Source: Croceicoccus bisphenolivorans | GTDB taxonomy: Bacteria > Pseudomonadota > Alphaproteobacteria > Sphingomonadales > Sphingomonadaceae | Length of the DNA: 64,000 bases | Assembly: GCF_001634625.1 (NCBI RefSeq) | Contig: NZ_LRSE01000005.1 | Location: 62,001 to 126,000, forward strand | Direction: 5' to 3' | Shown: one piece after another, positions 37,011-45,680 of the stretch | Layout of the letters: every line of letters starts with the position of its first letter | Numbering within the stretch: position 1 is the stretch's first letter | The notes under the pieces: model-generated | What the model was told of the DNA's origin: nothing | The model's database searches: none | What the model saw: only the letters and a program-made list of their open reading frames with translations | Made by a program: the position numbers and the translations under genes

Positions 37011-37751
37011 ATGACCATTTCTTTCCGCAGCATTTTTGCCGCAACCATTCTTGCCGGCACCGCGCTGACCGCGGCTCCCGCACTGGCACAGGACAGCGAC
37101 ATCACCGTTTCGGCCAACGTGGCACTGACCACCGACTACCGCTTCCGCGGCGTGTCGTTCTCGGGCGGTGACTTCGCCGTGCAGGGCGGCGTCGATGTCG
37201 GTCACTCCAGCGGCTTCTATGTCGGCACCTGGGCTTCGTCGCTTGAGGAAGACGGCGGCTACGGTTCGACCGAAGTCGACATCTACGGTGGTTGGAGTGG
37301 CGCGCTCACCGACACCGTTTCGGTCGACGTCGGCCTCCTGTACTACATGTACCCGAACTCGGGCGCAGGCGATTTCGATTACCTCGAGCCTTATGCTTCG
37401 GTCACCGGCGCAGTCGGCCCGGCCGAAGTGACGGTTGGCGTTGCTTACGCGTTCGACCAGAACTCGCTCGACTTCGGCGCTGATGGCGGCACCGACGACA
37501 ACCTCTACATCTACGGTGACCTCGGCTTCGGCATTCCCGAAACCCCGGTCTCGTTCTCGGCCCACCTCGGTTACACCGATGGCGCGCTTTCCTATGACTA
37601 CGACGACACCTCGTTCGACTGGTCGGTTGGCGCTTCGGTCGGTTTCAAGGGCCTCGAGCTGGGCGTAGCCTATGTCGGAGTCGAAGGGCCGGACAGCTAT
37701 CCGTACCGCACCGACGACACCGTCGTCGCCACCCTGTCGGCCAGCTTCTAA
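37011..37751 (+). CDS. TorF family putative porin
   Basis: A 246-residue outer-membrane protein. The signal peptide (1-27, ending PALAQ) is followed by the family start ITVSANVALTTDYRFRGVSF, and alternating hydrophobic strands end in TLSASF, typical for a beta barrel. This is the TIGR02001 (Gcw_chp/TorF) group common in proteobacteria; the solute is unknown. The ATG at 37011 has AGGGAAAAC before it. A 276-base leader without a gene precedes it and a strong terminator follows. Confidence 0.9.
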   Translation: MTISFRSIFAATILAGTALTAAPALAQDSDITVSANVALTTDYRFRGVSFSGGDFAVQGGVDVGHSSGFYVGTWASSLEEDGGYGSTEVDIYGGWSGALTDTVSVDVGLLYYMYPNSGAGDFDYLEPYASVTGAVGPAEVTVGVAYAFDQNSLDFGADGGTDDNLYIYGDLGFGIPETPVSFSAHLGYTDGALSYDYDDTSFDWSVGASVGFKGLELGVAYVGVEGPDSYPYRTDDTVVATLSASF

Positions 37752-37787
37752 GCTTTACCGACAAGGTGGCTGCAAAGCCAAACGGAG

Positions 37788-37818
37788 CGGCCCGCACCCA
37801 TGGTGCGGGCCGTTTTGT
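37788..37818 (+). terminator. Terminator after the TorF-type porin gene
   Basis: An 11-base perfect stem (CGGCCCGCACC at 37788 with GGTGCGGGCCG at 37802), a three-base loop and a T-rich tail (TTTTGTTTT), 37 bases after the stop codon. Confidence 0.92.
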
Positions 37819-37874
37819 TTTGGTCGGGACGGACCGGGCTTGTGCACCGCGCGCGGGTGATTACGTTGCCTGCC

Positions 37875-38312
37875 ATGACCAAGTACCTGCACACCATGAT
37901 CCGGGTCACCGATCCGGATGCGACCATCGCCTTCTTCGACCTGATCGGCCTTCGCGAAGTGCGCCGGATGGAAAGCGAGAAGGGGCGCTTCACGCTCATC
38001 TTCCTCGCCCCGCCGGGGCAGGAGGACGTTGCCGAAGTCGAACTGACCTACAACTGGCCGCCCGAAGACGGCTCCGCGCCGGAAGAATATGCAGGCGGGC
38101 GCAATTTCGGGCATTTGGCCTACCGCGTCGACGATATTTACGCGACGTGCCAGGCACTGATGGATGCCGGCCACGTCATCCACCGCCCGCCGCGCGACGG
38201 GCACATGGCGTTCGTGAAATCGCCGGACGGCATCTCGGTCGAATTGCTGCAGGACGGTAACCTTCCGCCGCAAGAGCCATGGGCGAGCATGGAAAACACC
38301 GGCACCTGGTAA
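37875..38312 (+). CDS. gloA: Glyoxalase I-type lactoylglutathione lyase
   Basis: A 145-residue VOC-fold enzyme that converts the hemithioacetal of methylglyoxal and glutathione to lactoylglutathione. The family pattern is clear: LHTMIRVTDPDATIAFFDLIGL, VEVELTYNWP-type Glu and FGHLAYRVDDIYATC, with a final SVELLQ. The ATG at 37875 begins the conserved part. A solitary gene between the porin terminator and the DUF1326 gene. Confidence 0.92.
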   Translation: MTKYLHTMIRVTDPDATIAFFDLIGLREVRRMESEKGRFTLIFLAPPGQEDVAEVELTYNWPPEDGSAPEEYAGGRNFGHLAYRVDDIYATCQALMDAGHVIHRPPRDGHMAFVKSPDGISVELLQDGNLPPQEPWASMENTGTW

Positions 38313-38400
38313 GGCCGCATCCGCGATCCATTCGCGCCGGCGGTGAAATGTGATACGCTCCATCCCCACTGGGTCGCGCCGTGGTGGATGGAGCCGGATC

Positions 38401-39036
38401 GTGACTTACTGGAAGCTCAAGGGTCGGGAACTCGCGAACTGCAACTGCGAGTATGGATGCAACTGCCAGTTCGGCGGCTTGCCGGACAAGGGCGGCTGCC
38501 AGGCGGTTTTCGGCATGGCGATAGACGAGGGGCACCACGGTGATACCGACCTGTCGGGCCTCAACATCGCCGCAGTGTTCCGCTGGCCGGGGCCGATCCA
38601 TGAAGGGAAGGGCGAATGCGCCGCCTTCGTCGACGAGCGGGCGAGCGAGGATCAGCGCAACGCCCTGCTGACGATCATGACGGGCGGCGATACCGATCCG
38701 ATGGCAACGGTCTTTGCCGTGTTTGCCTCCACGATAGAGAACATGCATCCGCCGATGTTCGGGCCGGTCGAATTTGATGTCGACGTCGAGGCGCGCACGG
38801 GCCGCCTGCGTGTGCCGGGGCATGTCGAGATGGACGGGGAGCCGATCCGCAATCCGGTCAACGGGGCAGAAGTACGCGCGCGCATCAACCTGCCCGACGG
38901 GTTCGAATATGAAGTGGCCGAGATAGGCTCCGGCACCAGCCGGTCTATCGCGCCGATGACGCTGGAGCATGCCAACAGCTACGGCCAGTTTGCCCACTTG
39001 CACCTCGACAGCCACGGAGTCGTGAGGACGGCCTGA
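38401..39036 (+). CDS. DUF1326 domain protein
   Basis: A 211-residue protein beginning VTYWKLKGRELANCNCEYGCNCQFG, the signature of DUF1326: four Cys in a CNCxxGCNC cluster that looks like a metal-binding site. A later Cys pair lies in GGCQAVF and GECAAF. No signal peptide or membrane segment. The GTG start at 38401 has GGAG seven bases before it. Its stop codon overlaps the start of the DUF2182 gene by one base. Function is unknown; metal binding is inferred from the Cys pattern. Confidence 0.85.
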   Translation: MTYWKLKGRELANCNCEYGCNCQFGGLPDKGGCQAVFGMAIDEGHHGDTDLSGLNIAAVFRWPGPIHEGKGECAAFVDERASEDQRNALLTIMTGGDTDPMATVFAVFASTIENMHPPMFGPVEFDVDVEARTGRLRVPGHVEMDGEPIRNPVNGAEVRARINLPDGFEYEVAEIGSGTSRSIAPMTLEHANSYGQFAHLHLDSHGVVRTA

Positions 39037-39830
39037 TGGCGCTGGCGCAAGTTGCGCTGCGGCACCACCGCACGGTCACGATCGCTGCGCTGGGCCTGCT
39101 GACCCTGCTGGCATGGGGCTGGATCATCTCCGGCGCGGGGATGGACGCAAGCATGGATGCGATGGCACCGGCTGAGCGGATGCCGGGTATGGCGACGCCG
39201 GACATGACGGCCGGATCGACGGGGACTGCGGGCTGGTTTGCGCTCGCGTTCTCGATGTGGTGGGTGATGATGGTCGCGATGATGCTTCCGGCCGCGGCTC
39301 CCACGATCCTGCTCTATGCCCGTGCGGCAGGGGCCGATGCGAGCGGGACGAGGCCCGCGACAGCGGCGTTCCTTGCCGGTTACCTTATCGCTTGGGGCGC
39401 CTTTTCACTGCTGGCTACCGCGCTACAGATGGTGGCCGAAAATGCGGGTCAGATCGGCCACATGACGATGACTTCGCAAAACCGATACCTGTCCTCCGCC
39501 GTCTTGATCGGTGCGGGGCTTTACCAGTTGAGTCCGTGGAAGGAGGCATGCCTGAAGCACTGCCGCAGCCCGGCGCATTTCCTTTCACGGCATTTCCGGC
39601 CCGGATCTCTTGGCGCCCTGACCATGGGGCTGCGCCACGGTGCTTATTGCGTCGGGTGCTGCTGGCTGCTGATGGCGCTGCTGTTCGTCGGCGGCGTGAT
39701 GAATCTTGCATGGATCGCGATCCTCACACTGTTCGTCGCCGCAGAAAAACTTCTGCCGTGGGGGCGGCAGATCGCGCTTCTTGCAGGAGCGGGGTTCGTG
39801 ATCTGGGGCGCGGTCGTTGCCCTGACGTAA
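39036..39830 (+). CDS. DUF2182 integral membrane protein
   Basis: A 264-residue membrane protein with about six helices. It has Met-rich stretches (MDASMDAMAPAERMPGMATPDM; WWVMMVAMMLP) and the Cys/His motif SPWKEACLKHCRSP followed by GAYCVGCCWLLMALL, typical for DUF2182 (predicted metal-binding membrane proteins). Met and Cys arrays of this type often handle copper, but no transported ion is proven. It is translationally coupled to the DUF1326 gene. Confidence 0.85.
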   Translation: MALAQVALRHHRTVTIAALGLLTLLAWGWIISGAGMDASMDAMAPAERMPGMATPDMTAGSTGTAGWFALAFSMWWVMMVAMMLPAAAPTILLYARAAGADASGTRPATAAFLAGYLIAWGAFSLLATALQMVAENAGQIGHMTMTSQNRYLSSAVLIGAGLYQLSPWKEACLKHCRSPAHFLSRHFRPGSLGALTMGLRHGAYCVGCCWLLMALLFVGGVMNLAWIAILTLFVAAEKLLPWGRQIALLAGAGFVIWGAVVALT

Positions 39831-39836
39831 AAAGCG

Positions 39837-41054
39837 TCAGGCAGCCTGGGAAGAGCCTTCCTCGCCCTCTTCAGGCACGCCCTTGGCAAAACGCAGGATC
39901 GCATAGCCGAGCAGGGCCGAGAGCAGCGATCCGCCCAGAACGCCCAGCTTCGCTTCCTCGATCAGGTGCGGATAGCCGGGGAAGGCCAGCGCGCCGATGA
40001 AAAGGCTCATCGTGAAGCCGATGCCGCACAGGACCGCCGTGCCCCACAACTGGACCCACGTCGCCCCTTCGGGACGCGGCGCCAGCTTCAGCTTGTCGGA
40101 TACGAAGATTGCCGCGAAGATGCCCACCTGCTTCCCGATGAACAGGCCCGCCGCGATGCCGAGCGGCAGGGGATCGAGGAAGCCCTCCATGCCGATCCCT
40201 TCCATCGCGACGCCCGCGTTGGCAAAGCCGAACAGCGGAACGACGAGATAGGCGTTCCATGGCAGCAGCCCGTGTTCGAAACGCAGCAGCAGGCTGTCGC
40301 CCTTCGAATCCAGCCGCATCGGAATCGTCAGGGCGGCCAGTACGCCGGCGATGGTGGCGTGGACGCCCGAGTTCAGCACGAAATACCACAGCACCAGCGA
40401 CAGGAAGGCATAGGCCCACCAGCGGTCGACGCGGAACCGGTTGAGGCCGATCATCACCGCCAGCACGACGAGCGAGGCAATCAGCCACATCAGCTTGAGG
40501 TTGGCGGTGTAGAATACGGCGATGATCGCCACTGCGCCAATGTCATCGACGATGGCGACGGTCAGCAGGAACAGGCGCAGCGAGGATGGTACGCGGTTGC
40601 CCAGAAGGCCCATGACACCCATCGCGAAGGCGATGTCGGTTGCCGCCGGAATGGCCCAGCCGCGATGCAGGTTGTCCGCACCCTCGCCAGTGATGACGCC
40701 AAGGAAGACGACGGCCGGAATCGCCATACCCATGGCTGCGGCGATCACAGGCAGCCGGCGGGCCGAGGGATCGGACAGCGCGCCATCGGCAACCTCCCGC
40801 TTGATCTCCAGCCCGACGACGAAGAAGAAGATCGCCATCAGTGCATCGTTGATCCACAGGTGCAGGTTGTCCAGCTTGGCAATCGGCGTCCACGCCAGAG
40901 TGCCGTGGAACAGGTCGTGGTAGTCGTGGGCAAGCGGCGAATTGGCGACGATCATCGCCAGCACCGCGATCACGATCAGGATGATGCCCGACGCCGCCTC
41001 GTTGTCGAAGAACGCCTTCAGGGTCTTGTTGATCGCCTTGGCTGTCGATTTCAT
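39837..41054 (-). CDS. nhaA: Na+/H+ antiporter NhaA
   Basis: Exchanges cytoplasmic Na+ for external protons, protecting against salt and alkaline stress. The 405-residue protein has 12 predicted helices and the functional motifs ATDIAFAMGVMGLLG (first Asp) and VAIVDDIGAVAII (the Asp pair of the ion site). It has a cytoplasmic acidic end. It is consistent with a marine or brackish lifestyle, though many bacteria carry it. It converges with the DUF2182 gene (6 bases). Confidence 0.96.
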   Translation of the reverse strand: MKSTAKAINKTLKAFFDNEAASGIILIVIAVLAMIVANSPLAHDYHDLFHGTLAWTPIAKLDNLHLWINDALMAIFFFVVGLEIKREVADGALSDPSARRLPVIAAAMGMAIPAVVFLGVITGEGADNLHRGWAIPAATDIAFAMGVMGLLGNRVPSSLRLFLLTVAIVDDIGAVAIIAVFYTANLKLMWLIASLVVLAVMIGLNRFRVDRWWAYAFLSLVLWYFVLNSGVHATIAGVLAALTIPMRLDSKGDSLLLRFEHGLLPWNAYLVVPLFGFANAGVAMEGIGMEGFLDPLPLGIAAGLFIGKQVGIFAAIFVSDKLKLAPRPEGATWVQLWGTAVLCGIGFTMSLFIGALAFPGYPHLIEEAKLGVLGGSLLSALLGYAILRFAKGVPEEGEEGSSQAA

Positions 41055-41242
41055 GCCCGTGCCTCCGTCCGGGGTAGGCGGGGGCTTGCGTCGCGAAAGC
41101 AGCTAACGCGATTGGGGATAAGGGGCGCCTTGGTCATGGTCGCTCCTTTTCCCCAATTCGACCTCGGTTGCAAGGTAGCCCTTCCGCTCATATGCAGGTT
41201 GCCGTGGTTCCGGGGGCAATTGATACGTGAATTGAGGGGTTT

Positions 41243-42700
41243 ATGGGGGTCGCAGCCCAGGGGTGGTTCATTCCGCTCATGTCTTTTGTCGAATCCGCCC
41301 GGCTGGAGCTGCTGCTCTTCGCCGCGTTCTGGTTCGTCCTTGGTGCGATCGACGAAATCGCTATCGACTGTGCGTGGTTCTGGCTGCTGCTGACCGGCAA
41401 GGCGCGCACGCCCCGGCTCGATGCGCCGACGGCCACGCGGCTTTCCCGTCCGATCGCGCTGTTCGTGCCTGCGTGGCAGGAAGCGCGCGTCATCGGCGCG
41501 ATGATCCGTTACACGCTGGCCGCGTGGCCGCACGCCGATCTCAGGGTCTATGCCGGCTGCTATGTCAACGATCCTGCGACCCGCGCGGCGATGGAGGCAG
41601 GTGCGGAGGATGATCCGCGCGTCACGATCGTGGTGAACGAAACGCCGGGGCCGACGACGAAGGGGCAATGCCTCAACCGGCTTTTCCGCGCGATGCAGGA
41701 AGACGAAGCGCGAGAGGGCAGGCGCTTCGGCGCGGTCCTGCTCCACGATGCGGAAGACATGGTCCACCCCGATGCACTGACCCTGATCGACCGCGCGCTC
41801 GACGATGCGGATTTCGTGCAGATTCCAGTGCGACCGGAAATGCAGATCGATTCGCCGTGGGTAGGCAATCACTACGCCGACGAGTTCACGGAGGCGCACG
41901 CGCGGGAAATGGTGGTGCGCGACCGGCTGGGCGCGGGCCTGCCCGCCGCTGGCGTCGGCTGCGCCTTTGCCCGCGATGCTCTGGACAAGGTGGCCGAACT
42001 GCGCGGTGGCGCCCATGCGGACGGGCCGTTCGACCCGCTGGCCATGACCGAGGATTATGAACTGGGCATGCTGATCGGACGCCGTGGCAGTTTTCCCGGC
42101 GGCAAGGGCGGGCGCTTCCTGCGTGTTCGCGCGGCGAACGGTTCGCTGGTTGCGACGCGGGCCTATTTCCCGGCGCGCATCGACGCGGCGGTGCGTCAGA
42201 AGTCGCGCTGGGTTCACGGCATCGCTTTCGACGGATGGGACCAGCTGGGGTGGAGCATGAGCCCTGTCGAGCTGTGGATGCGCATTCGCGACCGGCGCGG
42301 GCCCTTGGTGGCGCTGGTCCTTGCAGCGGCCTACCTTCTGGTCTTGCTGACCGGCGTGTTGTGGCTGGCCGATGCCATGGGCTGGTATCCGGCGGGCAAG
42401 CTGCCGGTGATCGTTTACTGGGTGCTGATCGCGACCACGCTGGCCTTTGCGTGGCGGGCGCTGGTGCGCTTCGTTCTGGTAGGGCGCGAATACGGCTGGG
42501 GCGAGGGGCTGGCGGCGGTGCTGCGCATTCCGGTGGCAAATGTCATCGCCATCATCGCCACGCGGCGCGCCGTATTCCGTTATGCGGCGACGCTGTTCGG
42601 GAAACCGGCCAGATGGGAAAAGACCGACCATGACCGCCATGTCGTCGATGTCGTCGCGGGGAACGGCGCGGTTCGGCAACAGTCGCGGGACGCGGCATGA
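41243..42700 (+). CDS. NfrB-like inner-membrane glycosyltransferase
   Basis: A 485-residue GT2-family protein. It has N-terminal helices (about 20-52), a GT-A domain with IALFVPAWQEARVIGAMI and DDADFVQIPV, a QxxRW-type acceptor region (QKSRWVHGIAFDGWDQLGW) and C-terminal helices (about 355-425). This is the layout of NfrB (phage N4 adsorption protein B), which assembles a surface polysaccharide. It lacks the cyclic-di-GMP-binding MshEN domain of the long NfrB. GAGGGG lies before the ATG. The stop codon overlaps the next gene. Confidence 0.85.
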   Translation: MGVAAQGWFIPLMSFVESARLELLLFAAFWFVLGAIDEIAIDCAWFWLLLTGKARTPRLDAPTATRLSRPIALFVPAWQEARVIGAMIRYTLAAWPHADLRVYAGCYVNDPATRAAMEAGAEDDPRVTIVVNETPGPTTKGQCLNRLFRAMQEDEAREGRRFGAVLLHDAEDMVHPDALTLIDRALDDADFVQIPVRPEMQIDSPWVGNHYADEFTEAHAREMVVRDRLGAGLPAAGVGCAFARDALDKVAELRGGAHADGPFDPLAMTEDYELGMLIGRRGSFPGGKGGRFLRVRAANGSLVATRAYFPARIDAAVRQKSRWVHGIAFDGWDQLGWSMSPVELWMRIRDRRGPLVALVLAAAYLLVLLTGVLWLADAMGWYPAGKLPVIVYWVLIATTLAFAWRALVRFVLVGREYGWGEGLAAVLRIPVANVIAIIATRRAVFRYAATLFGKPARWEKTDHDRHVVDVVAGNGAVRQQSRDAA

Positions 42701-43797
42701 AAGGGCGCAGGCGCGGGCAGCCACTGGTGGCATTTGCCGGTGTGATGGTGGCGTGGGTCGGCTTTCGCGCATGGGGGCCGATGGACGCGCTGCTCGATGC
42801 GCCGCTACCGCTGCCGCCCACGGTTGCGGGGCGTGTGGAACCTGCCGCGGAAGCGATGCCGGTTGAAAGGCCGGTGAACGACATTTCTCAGCCCGTCGCC
42901 ATATCCCGGCCTGCAAAGCCGGATGCGGTGGCAGCTGCGCCTGTCGAATTCCTGCAAACCGGGTCAGTCGCCCCCGTCGTACTCGCGCGAACAGCTCCGC
43001 CTGCGCCGGTGCCGACACAATCCGCGCCGCCCGAATATGAACAGGCGCCCGAACCAAAGACCCTGCCATCCGCGCAAGTTCCGTTCGGTGCCGTTCCCCC
43101 CGAAGTGCGCGCGCGCCGACGCTGGTCGGCCGATGCGTGGGTGCTCTGGCGCGAGAAGGGCCGGGCTGGCGCGGCGCTGGTCGGTGGCGGAACATACGGG
43201 GCCAGCCAGGCCGGTGCCGTACTGCGCTATCGCATCGCGCCTGACAGCCGATTCGACCCGCGCGCCTATTTCCGTGCCACGACGACGCTTTCGCCGGAAT
43301 ACGAGGTCGAGGGCGCAGCGGGCATTGCGGTCCGCCCGCTTGCGCGTTTGCCGGTCGACCTGATGGCAGAGGGGCGCGTGCTGCATTTCTTCGGCGACGA
43401 GAAGCTGCGCCCCAGCGAAACGCGCGTGCGTCCGGCGGTGATGGCCGTCGCCGGACCGCCGCCGCTCCCGCTCGTCGCAGGGGCAAGGGCGGAGGCTTAT
43501 GCGCAAGTCGGCTATGTCGGCGGGGAAGGGGCCAGCACTTTTGCCGACGGGCAGGTGCGGGTGGTGCGTGATGTTCCCTTGCTTGCGCCCGGCAAATACC
43601 GGCTGGAGGCGGGCCTTGGCGCATGGGGCGGGGCACAAAAGGGTGTCCACCGTGTCGATGTCGGCCCGACGGCGGCCTTGCGCTTTCCCATAGGCAAAAA
43701 GGTCTTCGGGCGGGCAAGTCTCGACTGGCGACAGCGCGTGGCCGGGGATGCGGAACCCGGATCGGGGCCGGTATTCACGCTTTCTGCGGGTTTTTAG
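42697..43797 (+). CDS. Partner protein of the NfrB-like enzyme, beta-barrel-like
   Basis: A 366-residue protein that starts inside the last codon of the glycosyltransferase gene (ATGA overlap). It has an N-terminal hydrophobic segment (about 8-24), a Pro/Ala-rich linker (about 40-130) and a C-terminal half (about 140-366) of repeated amphipathic strands ending in FTLSAGF, as in outer-membrane barrels. By position it resembles the C-terminal part of NfrA, the outer-membrane partner of NfrB, without the long TPR part. Export of a surface glycan is inferred, not shown. Confidence 0.7.
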   Translation: MKGRRRGQPLVAFAGVMVAWVGFRAWGPMDALLDAPLPLPPTVAGRVEPAAEAMPVERPVNDISQPVAISRPAKPDAVAAAPVEFLQTGSVAPVVLARTAPPAPVPTQSAPPEYEQAPEPKTLPSAQVPFGAVPPEVRARRRWSADAWVLWREKGRAGAALVGGGTYGASQAGAVLRYRIAPDSRFDPRAYFRATTTLSPEYEVEGAAGIAVRPLARLPVDLMAEGRVLHFFGDEKLRPSETRVRPAVMAVAGPPPLPLVAGARAEAYAQVGYVGGEGASTFADGQVRVVRDVPLLAPGKYRLEAGLGAWGGAQKGVHRVDVGPTAALRFPIGKKVFGRASLDWRQRVAGDAEPGSGPVFTLSAGF

Positions 43798-43878
43798 AGA
43801 GTAAGTCGTTTGAAGGGGCAGACATGGCGCGCGCTATCTTGCATTAAGCTTGCATCTGCCTAAGCCCACCGGGAAGTC

Positions 43879-44796
43879 ATGGACGTCTACCTTCCCATTG
43901 CCAACCTTTCGGTCAACGGTCTCGTCATCGTCCTTCTGGGCGGGCTGACGGGCTTGCTTTCGGGCATGTTCGGCGTTGGCGGCGGATTTCTGACGACACC
44001 GCTGCTGATCTTCTACGGCGTGCCGCCAACGGTTGCCGCGGCATCGGCGGCAACGCAGGTGACAGGCGCCAGCGTTTCCGGCGCGATCTACCAGCACAAG
44101 CGCGGCGGGATCGATTTCCAGATCGGCGGAGTGATGGTGGCGGGCGGCATCATCGGCACCGGCATCGGCGCATTGCTGTTCCGCCTGCTGACGGCGCTGG
44201 GCCAGATCGATGTCGCGATCAGCGTGCTCTACGTGGTCATCCTCGGCTCGATCGGCGTGATCATGGCACGAGAGGCGATCCCCGAACTGTTCGGCGGCAG
44301 GCTGGCGAAACTGGGCAAGACACCCAGCAAGCGCCGTCACCACCCGATCGTCGCCAACCTGCCGCTGCGCTGGCGGTTCTATCGTTCGGGCCTCTACATC
44401 TCCCCGCTCGCGCCGCTGTTCCTGGGCATGGCGGTCGGCATCCTGACGATGCTGATGGGCATCGGCGGCGGCTTCCTGCTGGTGCCCGCCATGCTCTATG
44501 TTTTGGGCATGAGCGCGAATGTCGTCGTCGGCACGTCGCTGTTCCAGATCCTGTTCACTACCATCGCCACGACGATGATGCACGCGCTGACCACCAATGC
44601 GGTCGATGTCGTTCTGGCGGCGCTCTTGCTGATCGGTTCGGTTTCGGGCGCGCAGATCGGCGCACGTTTTGCATCCGATGTCAGGCCGGAACTGCTGCGC
44701 TTCATTCTTGCCATGCTGGTGTTGATGATCGCGATCCGCATGGCGGTGGGGCTGACATACCGGCCCGAAGAGATCTTCACGGTGGTTCCGCTGTGA
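43879..44796 (+). CDS. TSUP-family sulphite/anion permease
   Basis: A 305-residue inner-membrane protein of the TauE/SafE type with about eight helices in two related halves, each with the GGG motif (GMFGVGGGFLTTPLL; GIGGGFLLVPAML). Members move sulphite, organosulphonates or sulphur oxoanions. It overlaps by four bases with the TIGR02186 gene downstream, a pairing seen in many alphaproteobacteria. Confidence 0.93.
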   Translation: MDVYLPIANLSVNGLVIVLLGGLTGLLSGMFGVGGGFLTTPLLIFYGVPPTVAAASAATQVTGASVSGAIYQHKRGGIDFQIGGVMVAGGIIGTGIGALLFRLLTALGQIDVAISVLYVVILGSIGVIMAREAIPELFGGRLAKLGKTPSKRRHHPIVANLPLRWRFYRSGLYISPLAPLFLGMAVGILTMLMGIGGGFLLVPAMLYVLGMSANVVVGTSLFQILFTTIATTMMHALTTNAVDVVLAALLLIGSVSGAQIGARFASDVRPELLRFILAMLVLMIAIRMAVGLTYRPEEIFTVVPL

Positions 44797-45572
44797 AGGC
44801 CTTGCGCCTCTTGGCACGCGTAACCGTGCTGGGCGCGATCCTTGCCTGCACCACGGCGGCGCGGGACCCGATCCTGGTGCCCGAAGTTTCCCAGCACGAG
44901 GTTGTCGTGCGCACCGGCTTTACCGGTGCGGACCTGCTGCTCTACGGCGCGGTGCTGCAACCCGATGGAACCCGCGCGGGGCAAGGTTCGGCCTATGACA
45001 TCATCGTGGTGCTGAAGGGGCCGAGCCAGCCGATCACCCTGCGCGAGAAAAAGCGGCGGCTGGGCATGTGGATCAATGCCGACAGCACGTCGTTCCGTTC
45101 CGCGCCCTCGTTCTATGCGCTGGCCTCATCCCGCCCGCTGGACGACATTACGGACGGCAAGACCCGCGCGATCTACGAGCTGGGTCTGGACTGGCTGCAA
45201 CTGTCCCCGATCGGTTCGATCGACCCGACCGAGCAGGATCATTTCGCACGCGGGCTTGTCGACAAGCGCGTTGCCGCCGGGCTCTACCGGCAGGACGAAA
45301 GCGGCGTCACGATCAGCCAGGACGTGCTGTATCAGGCCCGTATCCCCTTGCCTTCCAGCGTTATCACCGGGCGTTATCGGGCGGAGACTTTCGCGCTGAA
45401 GGAGGGGCGGGTCGTTGCCTCCGCCACCAGCGAGGTGATGGTCGAAAAACGCGGCTTCGAACGCGCTGTCGAGGTGTGGAGCCGCGAGGATTCGTTCCTC
45501 TACGGCATCGTGGCGATCATGCTTTCGGTGGGCATGGGCTGGATCGCCGGACGGCTGTTCTCCTCGGGGTGA
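44793..45572 (+). CDS. TIGR02186 family membrane protein (Alph_Pro_TM)
   Basis: A 259-residue exported protein with a signal peptide at the N-terminus and one membrane helix near the C-terminus (about 235-255). The mature periplasmic domain starts PILVPEVSQHEVVVRTGFTGADLLLYGA, the hallmark of the alphaproteobacterial TIGR02186 family. The gene starts with GTG inside the TSUP stop codon. It is probably an accessory subunit of the permease (inference from strict pairing). Confidence 0.9.
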   Translation: MKALRLLARVTVLGAILACTTAARDPILVPEVSQHEVVVRTGFTGADLLLYGAVLQPDGTRAGQGSAYDIIVVLKGPSQPITLREKKRRLGMWINADSTSFRSAPSFYALASSRPLDDITDGKTRAIYELGLDWLQLSPIGSIDPTEQDHFARGLVDKRVAAGLYRQDESGVTISQDVLYQARIPLPSSVITGRYRAETFALKEGRVVASATSEVMVEKRGFERAVEVWSREDSFLYGIVAIMLSVGMGWIAGRLFSSG

Positions 45573-45680
45573 TCCGGTACCCCGTCCGCATCCCTTTCGC
45601 GCCTTCTTTAGCGGGACGTTAACCCTGTCGCTCTACGATGCCGGTGGAATACCTGCGGCATAGCAAGAGGCGCGCTGTAC

